Assembly (NCBI GenBank): GCA_016758965.1
Contig: JAEPRB010000430.1
Location: 1 to 22,724, forward strand
From: Circinella minor
Lineage: Eukaryota > Mucoromycota > Mucoromycetes > Mucorales > Lichtheimiaceae
Direction: 5' to 3'
DNA: 22,724 bases
Shown here piece after piece: positions 1-9,113 of the stretch (the first letter of the stretch is position 1; every line of letters begins with the position of its first letter). The notes under the pieces were generated by a model, which made no database searches, was not told where the DNA came from, and saw nothing but the letters and a program-made list of their open reading frames with translations. Both the position numbers and the translations under genes were made by a program.

Positions 1-308
1 GCTTCTTTCATATCTTCACGAATTAATCGTTGTTGGATATATGACATGGGTACTGTGAAAGAATAACCGTGACACTTGCAAGATCCTCCACAGCTGCCTA
101 TAAGAGGGCTTAAAACAGCATCTGATTTATTGACTTCAAGAGTCTCTATATGTGCTACTTTATGTAATTAGACTGAGAATCTTTTTTTTTTTTTTTGCTT
201 GATCAATAGAAACTATTCATTACTATTTGTAATAAAAAATGGATCTGTTGTTAACGACCTATTTTGATAGAGTTTATTTATTTTATCATAATGGCGTCTT
301 CTCTCTTT
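1..308 (-). CDS. Unidentified Cys-containing protein, partial (two probable internal exons)
   Basis: On the minus strand, 145 down to 1 is open to the window edge. It reads TLEVNKSDAVLSPLIG, then a Cys-rich patch (GSCGGSCKCHGYS), then a stretch ending QQRLIREDMKEA. In front lies a plausible 3' splice site (ACATATAG, AG at 147-146) with a CTAAT branch-like site about 25 nt upstream. A second open stretch, 308 to 224 (KERRRHYDKINKLYQN, then RSLTTDPFFITN), ends at a GTAATG donor (223). Joining it to 145 keeps frame across a 78-nt intron. Neither start nor stop lies in the window, and an earlier exon must exist because a TAA (311-309) precedes the frame. The patch loosely resembles the C-x-C-G-x2-C-x-C-x-G-C copper clusters of fungal copper-fist regulators, but the first and last Cys are absent. 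I do not recognise the protein. Confidence 0.45.
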
Positions 309-543
309 TTAAAATATTATTTATAAACTATTAACATAAACTACATGTAATAATTGAGCTCCAACAGTGAGTTGAAATGTGACAATTATATAAAATATGT
401 TATTTATAGCACTTGATCATGTGAACAATCGATATTACAACATAATTATACGTGTTCGTCGTAGTAAGATAGATAAATTTCTGCCAAGAACATGTATATT
501 ATTGTCGTTAATATTATCATAAAAATGAGCAATTAATACTTGC

Positions 544-566
544 TACGTACGTAACTACGTACGTAA
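544..566. repeat. Tandem pair of TACGTACGTA palindromes
   Basis: TACGTACGTAAC is followed directly by TACGTACGTAA. Each copy contains a perfect 10-bp palindrome, and the two are spaced 12 bp apart, about one helical turn. Similar TACGTAC-containing palindromes recur in other intergenic parts of the window. Confidence 0.7.
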
Positions 567-888
567 TATGAATCGATATTCATAGTAATTTGTTAATATT
601 TATATAATATGTTTTTCATTTTACTCTATTGTATCGACGAGTGTCAATATGGTACGTTGGTTTTAGATCGATCCTTTTAATACCTAGAAGATTTTTTATT
701 CTTTTAACCTAAAATACAAGTTCTATACATCTTTTCAATCAAGGAAAAAAAAGAAAAAAAAGTCAGATAATAAAAGGTCCGACAAATATATTGTATGTAT
801 ACTACTCAGAAGCAAATGCTGATAATATGAAAATGCGAAATGTCTGGGACGTTGAACCATTTTATAATAAACGAGATTATGGTCAATC

Positions 889-910
889 TATATATATATA
901 TATATATATA
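889..910. repeat. (TA)11 microsatellite
   Basis: Eleven uninterrupted TA units in the spacer upstream of the SDR gene. Similar TA tracts occur in introns near 15541 (SRP72) and 20312 (MFS gene). Confidence 0.9.
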
Positions 911-1152
911 TCAAAAATTATTTCATAAGAATACTCTACTAATGACGAAAAATTACCCAATTTATACAGATCACATGAATTCCAATAAGCTCATGAAAAA
1001 AAAACAATGGTTTAGCTAATTGAATAAAATAGGAAAAAGCGACACCTAAGTTGGTTTCCTATTCTAATTTTGAGAAAATTTAATATATATGTACGACTTT
1101 TCTATCTGTTTTTTTTTTCAATGATAGATTTTATTATTAAAAAAGAACCACT

Positions 1153-1160
1153 TATAAATA
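1153..1160 (+). promoter_or_regulatory. Probable TATA box of the SDR gene
   Basis: TATAAATA lies about 60 bp upstream of the ATG at 1222, a normal distance for a fungal gene with a short leader. Assigned by position and consensus only. Confidence 0.5.
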
Positions 1161-1221
1161 GTATTTCTTTTTCATTTTCTATATATTGATCAAGATAAAT
1201 AAATAAAGAAAAAAGAGAGTT

Positions 1222-2263
1222 ATGGGCACTACTAACGATAACAACAACAACAACAACAACAAAAAGGTCGTCTTGATAACCGGGGGTACTAGTGGTCTTG
1301 GTCGTAATGCTGCCAAGTATATTCTTTCAGAAGGTCATACTGTAATTATTACAGGAAGAAGTAAAAATCGAATTGAAGAAGTATTTGAATGGATAAAGCC
1401 TACTCCGGATGAAAAAGCACGACTTCATTCAATAGTTCTTCATTTGGATAACTTGGAAAGTATTAGAAATGCGGTTGAATCATTCAAGTCCTTGAATCTC
1501 ACACTTGATACTTTAATTAACAATGCTGGCGCTATATACAACAACCTTCAATATTCGGAAGAAACAACTGTAGTGGAAAAGACATTCTTTACCAATATCA
1601 TCGGCCCATGGTAATTTTACTGTGTGATTATAATAAGTTTCATTTCTTTTTTTATGTGAAAAGTAGCAGGCTCAATCGTTGTGTGGAATTTTTACTTTTA
1701 TGTGTTGTAGGTATTTTACAATGTTAATTAAACCATACATAATTAAAGGAGGTAGAATTTTATTTGCCACTTCAGGACTTCACGATCCAGAATTCAAGGT
1801 ACCATTGAGTGACTATGCTATTGAATATGTCAAGACACCCCATTTTTTTAAAAACTTGGATGGAAAACAAAGTTATAATGCCTTAGGCTTTTACAAGGCG
1901 AGTAAATTAGCCATGATGTGGATTGCGTACCTTTTGGTAAAGCAAATGTCGGATTTAGAGATTATTACTTTTGAACCAGGTTTTATACCAACAACTGAAT
2001 TGACAGGTCTTCAACCTTGGCTTGCCAGAATGTTTTTTCGTTATATTATGATTTATTTTAATCCTGCAACAACCACTGAAGATACTTGTGCTAATTGGTA
2101 TCGATCATATGCAACAAGTCCTACATTTAATGGTACCAGTGGTAAATATTTTTTTTCTGGAAAAGAAATCAAAAGTTCAGAGCGATCATATAATATGGAG
2201 GAAGCAATTAGGTTTTGGAATATTTCTTGTGATATTTGTAATACACCCGAATATTGTCTTTAA
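1222..2263 (+). CDS. Short-chain dehydrogenase/reductase (retinol-dehydrogenase-like)
   Basis: Predicted NAD(P)-dependent oxidoreductase of the classical SDR family, closest in style to retinol dehydrogenase/WWOX-like members; the substrate cannot be told. Exons are 1222-1610 and 1711-2263, with a 100-nt intron (GTAATT...GTTGTAG); the join restores the frame as GPW|YFTM and gives 313 aa. Visible motifs: TGGTSGLG cofactor-binding loop (20-27), acidic LDNLES (75-80), NNAG (100-103), the expected catalytic Ser in FATSG (S151) and the YKASK catalytic Tyr/Lys pair (Y191, K195), followed by EPGF. All key residues are present, so it looks functional. The start is the first ATG below a TATA box; it leads directly into a seven-Asn run (7-13) encoded by an AAC repeat, which SDRs do not normally carry. 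No signal peptide is seen. Confidence 0.93.
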
Positions 2264-3145
2264 TAATAGCAAGCAGCGCTAACTAGTAATTCCGTAACTA
2301 TTTAAAAATGCTACTCATGTATAATGTTGTTGTTATTGTCGATTGTGGAAATTATTTGTATTTTTGTATGTATCTTTATGTAATAGATAAATAATATAAT
2401 TTTTGTTGTATGTACGTACAGTAAATACTACATATATATATAAAGTACACGTACCAAAGTCTCAAAGTATCTAGGTTTATAGTTCTTGGTGAAAAGGGTT
2501 CTTTTATTCTTAAATTTCATTTAAATTACTACCTATGATTATTTCCCTGTTGGGCCTTTTAATACTACATTATATTAGATCAAGATGCTACTGTTAATCT
2601 TTTCCGTGAAAAGACTTTTTTTTATCCGACCATGGAATGCTTTTTTCCCCCCGTTCAAATGTAGCTTTTCAATCATAGTAAAAGAAAGGCCAAGGAAATT
2701 TTATCTGGGCCTATACAACAATAATAATACGTAACAACAAAAAAAAATAGTTTAACTACTGTAGGGACAATTGGATCGGGTCGTGTATTAGCAAGTTGTT
2801 TTATTTAATATTTATTGGTTGAAATTTTAAATGAACGATTTAAAGAAGTAGTTGCTTGTTGAATCTTTCAACAATAGAATCATATCAGTATTGTGAAAAG
2901 CATTTAAACCCTTCATTTGTTATGAGATTTTGGAAAAAAAAATATATGGATACGTAGTAGAAGTATTTTTAGTATAATATAATTTCCTTTTCTTTATGTT
3001 CTCATTAACAAGAATGCTAATACGTATAGTCAATCTTAAGAACGAATATGTACTAAAAACCATCCTAGTGTGGACAAGCTCATTTTTGTTAATAATGTAA
3101 TGTAAAGTTATTTTTTTTTTTATTTCGTTTTCTTTTTTTTTTTTT
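2264..3145. other. Intergenic region after the SDR gene
   Basis: No supported gene. It should contain the SDR 3' UTR and polyadenylation site (AATAAT/TAAATAA near 2385-2400), a TGTACGTACA palindrome (2411-2420) and many A/T runs. A short protein-like reading around 2760-2860 is broken by stops and was not called. Confidence 0.5.
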
Positions 3146-3712
3146 GATGAAAACCTTATATGCATTCCTTTACTAATTAGTATCACTCCTAGTAATAATG
3201 GTAAAGTTCTAATTGATAGTTCTGCTGTACATGAGCCAAAAGGTTCAAACACTCTATAGTAAAGTGATTCAATTTATTGATCCCTTTATAACAAGTTGGA
3301 TGAAAAAAGAAAACAATGTTGCATGAAAAACTCAGATCGAATCAACAAACTTACGTACCAATGGTTTGAAACATCTTTTTTAATGGAAAAAAAAAAAAAC
3401 AGTTTCCAGACCCAACCTTCCAATGATCCTTTAACTAGATTTTATTTCTATCACAGACTCTTGTCGTTGAATTGCTATAAGTATAATAATCTTTGCCCAT
3501 TTCCTCGTCGGGTGCTACCTTCTTACCATGGAGACAAAATGTATCGGAGTACTTGTATTATGCAGCAAAAATTTTAAATAATTCAAAGTTTTAAAAATGA
3601 AGGGAACTCATCTTTTTGAATGGAGCGTGTGAAATTTTGTAATACAGACCTCTATATCGATTTACAAGAACACAGTAATAGATTCATGAATGGTATAGTA
3701 GTCTTGAAGTAA
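3146..3712 (+). pseudogene. Stop-poor region, possible decayed gene (unidentified)
   Basis: One frame on the plus strand is unusually open for such AT-rich DNA. From 3146 it reads DENLICIPLLISITPSN and on to EPKGSNTL (stops at 3260-3265, one more soon after), then a 93-codon stretch 3296-3577 (from LDEKRKQCCMKNSD to TCIMQQKF), then after two stops an ATG-started 30-codon piece at 3620-3712 (MERVKFCNTDLYIDLQ ... GIVVLK). A strong 3' splice-like sequence (TATTTCTATCACAG) precedes part of the 93-codon stretch. I recognise no family. Other frames and the minus strand also look fairly open here, so the coding strand is uncertain. It may be an eroded gene, exons of a poorly conserved gene, or chance. 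Confidence 0.25.
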
Positions 3713-4314
3713 TGTAATTAATGCATCTATATTCTGTTTTATCTTTGATCTTAAATACTATTTAGCGATACATTTATCAATGTACGTAAATATTATTATT
3801 TTAGTATCCCATGTTACAAGGAAATGATACCGCAAAAGCTGAGTCCAATTTTCCCCTAATTCGGGATTTTGCGCCCGATACACTGATAAGCTGTCGGGTT
3901 GGGGGCGGGGGCGGGGGGAACGGGAGAACGATGACTATGACAGCTCATCTTATCAGTAAAGAGAATTATTATAATGTTTATCAAATATTCAATCATTGAT
4001 ACTATGAAAGGCTTTTTTTTTCTTCCAAATAGAAAGGACAACTTACAGTCACACGTCTTTCAAAGTTGATGTTATTTTGATGATCATTGTTTGTAGATAG
4101 TGACATAGGGAATAGTAATAAGTTATATTAAACGGCCACATTTTCAAAATAAAAACCATTTGGATTTTGGGTACAAAAAAAAAAAAAAAAGCATTATTTT
4201 TATAATACTACTTAAAATGAAAGAATAAATAGAACAAAGGAGCTTTATAAAGTGTTTTTACTCTGAAATAAAAATAAAATAAAATATTATATACTAGATA
4301 ATTATCAAAAGCAT
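3713..4314. other. Intergenic region with one G-rich island
   Basis: No supported gene. Apart from the G-quadruplex motif at 3896-3924 it is ordinary AT-rich spacer with A-runs, including a 17-A run near 4175. The open frames over the G-rich island reflect its composition (a Gly run) and are not called. Confidence 0.5.
3896..3924 (+). other. Strong G-quadruplex motif
   Basis: Five G-runs of 3, 5, 5, 6 and 3 are separated by TT, C, C and AAC. This fits the canonical intramolecular G-quadruplex rule with very short loops. The island stands out from flanks that are mostly A and T. It is intergenic, about 1.4 kb before the STIMATE gene. Confidence 0.85.
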
Positions 4315-4620
4315 TATAAAACGAGTATATCAACAAAGCTCAAATTGTAGTGATTTTTGTTTTGTTTTAAGTCTTTCTGAATGAAAGACAGACGGTAAGT
4401 TATGTACATATTTATACATCATAACAATAAGTAGGATATAATAGAGTGATGAGTTAATCTAAATAATATACTAATATTTAATGTTGTATAAACAAAGAAC
4501 TTTTCTATTTAGAGTTCGGTTCCGAGCATGAACTGTCTCACCTAGAGACGAGTGGAAAGATGGATGACGGCCACCCGTTTCCCCGGACAAGTTATACTTG
4601 GATATGGATATAATTTAAAG
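4315..4620 (+). ncRNA. Putative small spliced, structured transcript
   Basis: A TATA box (TATAAAAC, 4315-4322) is followed about 50 bp later by a perfect 7-bp hairpin (GTCTTTC 4371-4377 / GAAAGAC 4383-4389). A consensus donor GTAAGT starts at 4395, a TACTAAT branch-like site is at 4469-4475, and a CTATTTAG acceptor ends at 4512: an apparently complete 118-nt intron. The downstream part (4513 to about 4600) is GC-rich against AT-rich flanks. It packs in several hairpins: GTTC/GAAC (4514-4517/4530-4533), GTCTC/GAGAC (4535-4539/4545-4549), GTGG/CCAC (4552-4555/4571-4574) or alternatively ACGG/CCGT (4567-4570/4575-4578), and CAAGT/ACTTG (4588-4592/4596-4600). The ATG at 4381 gives only 10-14 codons after splicing. 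Another frame reads FGSEHELSHLETSGK on to a TAA near 4614, but lacks an ATG. It may be a noncoding RNA or terminal exons of a short protein gene. No known RNA family recognised. Confidence 0.35.
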
Positions 4621-5318
4621 TCATATAACAAATATAAATTTCATTTTAATTTATTTAATAGATATATTCAATACATTAAAATGTTACCATGTAATATCTA
4701 CTTGATTATTATTATCTAATTATTATTCCTACGTTTTATTATTTTTCAGTTCATTCCTAAAATTAAAAAGTAAGAAAGTTTTTGATTTTCATATAATTTA
4801 AGTTAATTCGAGACATGTTTTATAGGTCTTCTGACATTAATGTTTTGATATATAAATATGTGTGTGTAGTGACACCCAATCTTCATCACGTTTCTATTTG
4901 TGAAAATAAAAATAAATACATATGTGCATATAGAAACATAAAGAAGCAATCCTTTTTTTTTTACAATTTTACTACTTGTATTATTTACAGTCATTGTCAT
5001 TTATATATTATTACAACAACATAAAAAAAAAATTCATGCGATTCATCATTCCACCCCCCCCCTTGCCTTCTTTGACAATTAAAAGAAAGAGAGAGAGTAA
5101 AAAAAAGACCCCGCATAGCCCCAAACTAAAAAAAAAAAAAACTTGGACGCGGGTAACCAATGAGATATATATATAACCCTTAATATGAATCATTTAACAC
5201 AACCCCCCCCCCCAAATTTTACATTTCTTAACTTTTTAATATTCCTTCAATCTTTTTTCCTTCTCTTTCTTTCTTTTCTTACACCCTTTTTCTAATTTAT
5301 TCATTGTGTCTTTCAAGC
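4621..5318. other. Spacer and promoter region of the STIMATE-family gene
   Basis: No supported gene. Near the gene it carries C-runs (nine C about 5053-5061, eleven C at 5203-5213), a TA-rich TATA-like element (5165-5176) and a pyrimidine-rich leader (5230-5310), typical of fungal core promoters. Confidence 0.5.
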
Positions 5319-6305
5319 ATGCAAATGCTACTTTTACCCATTTTGACTTCTCGTCAACCACAATTATTTTTCGCTGATCCAAGATTGATTAAAATGGCTC
5401 CATCGGAACCGATCTCCGATCCTGATTCTATATTAAATAATATTGACACTATCGGTTGTTCTTCTTCTTCTTCTTCTATAAATTCTGGAGACGACGAAGG
5501 GTGTAAACTTTTAGATAGTTTTGCTATTATAGTTCAAATAAGTTTAGCAACAACAGCTTTATTAGTACTTGTATATAAACGTTGGCGAGAACGACCTCAA
5601 CGACCTGTGCCAATATGGTATTTTTTTTTTCTTTTTTGTTTCCTTCTTTTTTTTTTTTTTCTTCTTTGTCCTACATAACTAAACATAAATAATATATAAA
5701 ACTTGAATAGGGCATTGGATGTAAGCAAACAGTTTATAGGTGCAGGTGTTATTCATTTTTTAAATTTGGCAGTAAGTTATTTGGTTGGACGACCTATGAA
5801 TGGACCTAAAACGAATCTTTGTATATGGTATTTTTTAAATGTACTTGTGGATACAACGCTTGGTGTGGGTATTCTTTGGTTTTGGTTCCATTCATTACAA
5901 TATTTATTGTCACATTATTTGAATGTACAATATATTCGTAGTGGAGAATATGGTCCTCCTCCATTACGTCGACGTATATTACCATGGTTAAGACAAACGA
6001 TTGTTTTTATTGTTGCTGAGGTTTTAATGAAACTTTGTGTCTTGGGATTATTCCGTTTATGTCCCTTTTTGTTTGATGTTGGTAATTGGGCCCTGCGCTG
6101 GACACGTGGTAATTATCGATATCAAGTGGTATTTGTAATGTTTATGTAAGTTCTTATTATTCAATTGTATTATTGTTTGTTATACTTTAAAAAGTTACTA
6201 AAAAAAAAAAAAAAAAACATGGTGTATTATTTAGATTCCCCTGTATAATGAATGCAGTTCAATTTTGGATTGTTGATACTATTGTCAAGGTGAATCCAGC
6301 ATTAT

Positions 6306-6337
<32 letters not shown>

Positions 6338-6463
6338 TCAAATAATTTTAAATACATTCATTCCAATCAACTATCAGGTGATGAAGAGACTGGTACATCA
6401 CCTGGTATTAATAGAGTTATTCATCGTGAAGAGAATGAACGTACTCCATTATTACATTCATAA
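5319..6463 (+). CDS. STIMATE/TMEM110-family vacuolar or ER membrane protein
   Basis: Polytopic membrane protein of the STIMATE family (called vacuolar membrane protein in fungi). The animal member sits in the ER and promotes STIM-Orai store-operated Ca2+ entry; the fungal role is largely unknown. Exons 5319-5617, 5711-6145 and 6235-6463 join in frame as PIW|ALDVSKQ and VMF|IFPCIMN, giving 320 aa. Family hallmarks: first membrane segment (FAIIVQISLATTALLVLVY), the RW..RPQRP linker, W-LDVSKQFIGAGVIHFLN, CIWYFLNVLVDTTLGVGILW, the RSGEYGPP element after the third segment, and the terminal MNAVQFWIVD segment. The C-terminal tail is hydrophilic with a ten-Asn run from (AAT)10 (6308-6337). The ATG at 5394 (context AAAATGG, 295 aa) is an equally plausible start. 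Only 267 bp separates its stop from the next gene. Confidence 0.93.
6308..6337 (+). repeat. (AAT)10 microsatellite in coding sequence
   Basis: Encodes ten consecutive Asn in the tail of the STIMATE-family protein, outside the membrane core. Pure repeats like this commonly vary in length between strains. Confidence 0.9.
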
Positions 6464-6730
6464 TTTCTTCATAATTCTTTTAACATTTGCATACCATAGA
6501 TATACCAACAAATTACTCTTTTTTTTTTTTTGTAAATATATAATCCAACATGAAACAAATTCACATCTTTTTTTTTTTTCCAATCCCCCTCTCCCAATCC
6601 CCTCAAATAAAATTTGTTTGCTTGAAAAAAAAAAAAAAAAGCGGTGGATGAATATTTTTTTTTTTTACTTTTTTTTTTTTTTCTTTGAATCTTGTTATTT
6701 TCATCGATTAACACCAAAAAAAAAAAAAAA
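6464..6730 (+). promoter_or_regulatory. Short tandem spacer rich in T and A tracts (DBP6 promoter/leader)
   Basis: This 267-bp spacer must hold both the 3' end of the STIMATE gene and the promoter of the helicase gene. It contains T-runs near 6520, 6570, 6656 and 6670, an A-run near 6625, and an A-run ending exactly at the helicase ATG. Long poly(dA:dT) tracts typically exclude nucleosomes in fungi and mark constitutive promoters. Confidence 0.5.
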
Positions 6731-7097
6731 ATGTTTTCCATTGCACGATACCAAGGAGACGATGATAATAGTTCAAAAGAAACTGAACGTACATTTGAAA
6801 AAAAGAATGAAAGATTACAACAACTTCGAGAAAAGGCAAATAAAAAACGAAAGACAACTAATGATCAACCACCTACTACTACAATTACAACTGAAGATCA
6901 GATAATGTCAAATAAGAATGAAAAGAAACGACGAAAGAATGATAAATCTAAAACAACATTGACAAAAACACCGGTAGAAGAAAAAGAAGAAGAAGAAGAA
7001 GAAGAAGAAGAAGAGAATGACGATTTGATTATTGACAGTGATAATGAAGAAAAACAAAACGATAATATACCAACAACCATAACTGAAAAGAATAATA

Positions 7098-7150
<53 letters not shown>

Positions 7151-9113
7151 ATGGAAGAAGAAGATAAAGAAAAAGAAGATGAAGGAATTATTGCATTTCC
7201 AGATATGATAGGAAACACAAGTGAAAGAACACAAGAAGATATTCAATTATTACGAAATATGGGTATTCCTGATTGGCTTTTATTACCTACAGTTATTTCA
7301 CCCAATGAAAAATGTGAATTAGATGAATTACCAGGAATTTCTAATCGTCTTGTACAAAGATGTCGTGATTTAGGTTTTACTGATTTTTTTGCAGGTAAAA
7401 AAAAAAAAAAAAGAAATTTATAAAAAAAAAAAAAAAAAAAGATTGACTAATAGAATAAAATATAATAGTACAATTGGCAGTCATTCCAGTCTTTTTAAGA
7501 AGACAAGCATTATATGATACTCGAAGACCTCCAGGAGATTTATGTGTTTCTGCACCTACAGGGAGTGGAAAAACAATTGCCTATGTATTACCTATCATTG
7601 ATATACTTTCCAAACGTATTGTGACACGATTAAGAGCACTTGTTGTTTTACCTACACGTGAATTAGCTATTCAAGTGAAAGAAACATTTGAAGCTTTTGT
7701 AAAAGGAACTCATCTTCGTGTTGGAGCTGCTATTGGTCAACATAGTATGATAAAAGAACAACAGATGTTAGTTGGAAAAACGACAGATGAGTAAGTATAT
7801 ATATTATATTATATTATATTATATAAAAAAGAAAATGATAATAACTAAATTAAAAAAAAAAAAGTCTTCCAGGTGGACAAAGTCGTATAGATATTTTAAT
7901 TGCTACACCAGGTCGTCTTACAGATCATATCAAAGAAACAAAAAATTTTAGTTTACAACATTTAAGATTTTTAGTTATTGATGAAGCAGATCAACTTTTA
8001 AATCAAAGTTATAATGATTGGTTAAATCAAATTTTAACAGCAACAAGACCTTCTACAGAAAAATGTGATATTTCATTTAATTTTAAACAAGATAAAAATG
8101 GGTAAGAATTACTTTTATTGGGGGGGGGGATCCTGAATATAATAGTTGATATATATAAAAATTTATGAATTTTATAATAGTGTAAGAGAACCTGATGCTA
8201 TTGCACCTAACTTTTTAAAATCTACATTTGATTTACCAAGAACAGATATTGATCTTATTAAAGTACCCACGGTAAAAAAAAAAAAAAGATTTTATATTAT
8301 AATTTTCATTTTGAGAAAATACTAACAATAATATAAATATTTTAGGTTCAAAAATTATTATTTTCAGCTACATTAACAAAAAATCCTGCTAAAATAGCTA
8401 ATCTTCATTTAACTGAACCTGAATATATATCTGTACAAAAATCATCAGATATAGAACAAACACCTGATTATACAACACCTGAAGGTTTAAAAGAATTTAT
8501 GACAGTGTGTTCTTCAGAATTAAAACCTCTTTATTTGATTTATCTTTTAAATCATTTTAATATTCGATCTTGTTTATGTTTTACTCGATCCACTGATTCT
8601 ACAAGAAAATTACAAATGTTAATTGAAGCCTATCAAACAAGACAAGAAAAGAAAAAAGAAAAATTTATTGTTGCAGATTATTCTAGTGAATTAACAAAAG
8701 TAGAACGTAAATCATTACTTAAAAGATTTTCAGAGGGTGAAATTAATTTGTAAGTGACTCTTATTCAATGTAATGTGTGTATACATATATACTAAATACT
8801 AATATATAATCCATTTAGGTTAATTTGTTCCGATTTAATTGGTCGTGGTATTGATTTAGATAATGTTGCAGTAGTTATTAATTATGATGTTCCTTATTTT
8901 ATGGATAAATATATTCATCGTGTGGGTCGAACAGCTCGTGCAGGTCGTCAAGGTGAAGCTTATTCACTTGTAGAAAAACAAGAAGCAAGACCATTTAAAG
9001 ATATGTTTAGACAAGCAGGTCATTTACAACAAATTAAACTTTTACGAATTGATTATAAAAAATTAGAACCATTTGAAGAAGACTATAATAAAGCTTTATC
9101 AAGTCTTGAATAA
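6731..9113 (+). CDS. DBP6: DEAD-box ATP-dependent RNA helicase Dbp6/DDX51
   Basis: Nucleolar RNA helicase needed for early 60S ribosomal subunit assembly. Exons are 6731-7394, 7469-7790, 7865-8101, 8181-8271, 8346-8749 and 8819-9113, with introns of 74, 74, 79, 74 and 69 nt; all joins keep frame and give 670 aa. The N-terminal 150 or so residues are charged and disordered, with Lys/Glu tracts, a long Glu run and 17 Asp. Core motifs in order: GFTDFFAVQ upstream element, Walker A APTGSGKT (250-257), PTRELA (283-288), TPGR (343-346), DEAD (368-371), SAT (445-447) and HRVGRTARAG (from 606). The DDX51 signature after motif Q (VIPVFLRRQ...RPPGDLCVSAPTGSGKT) separates it from other DEAD-box proteins, as does the KTTDDLPGG region. 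The start is the ATG right after an A-run, opening with MFSIARYQG. Intron 2 ends in an unusual poly-A AAG acceptor. Confidence 0.95.
7100..7150 (+). repeat. (GAT)17 microsatellite in DBP6
   Basis: Encodes 17 consecutive Asp in the disordered acidic N-terminal region, close to a GAA/GAG-rich Glu tract (about 6978-7013). It gives long spurious open frames on the opposite strand (poly-Ser, poly-Ile) that are not genes. Confidence 0.9.

Larger units (their letters stand above)
309..1221. other. Intergenic / promoter region before the SDR gene
   Basis: No gene seen. It is AT-rich, with a 12-bp direct repeat of a TACGTACGTA palindrome (544-566), a (TA)11 run (889-910) and several A/T homopolymers. 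It probably holds the 5' end of the minus-strand gene and the promoter of the SDR gene. Confidence 0.5.

Noticed and set aside
3420..3570. Minus-strand reading with protein-like wording (YKYSDTFCLHGKKVAPDEE)
   Set aside because: Broken by stops on both sides and overlapping an equally open plus-strand frame; kept only as part of the stop-poor finding.
4513..4524. tRNA B-box-like words (AGTTCGGTTCC here, a similar one on the minus strand near 16395-16405, GGTTCGGGAATTA near 19268)
   Set aside because: No acceptor stem, A box, anticodon arm or correct spacing could be found, so no tRNA is called.
4560..4600. Hammerhead-ribozyme-like core on the minus strand (GAAACGG, loop, CCGTC)
   Set aside because: The stem III part fits, but no CUGANGA core or matching stem I/II arrangement is present in either circular permutation.
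4803..5193. Overlapping short open frames on both strands before the STIMATE-family gene
   Set aside because: They cross homopolymers, overlap each other on both strands and show no domain; probably chance.
6898..7246. Long minus-strand open frames rich in Ser or Ile opposite DBP6
   Set aside because: They are mirror images of the GAT and GAA repeats in the helicase N-terminal region and have no independent features.
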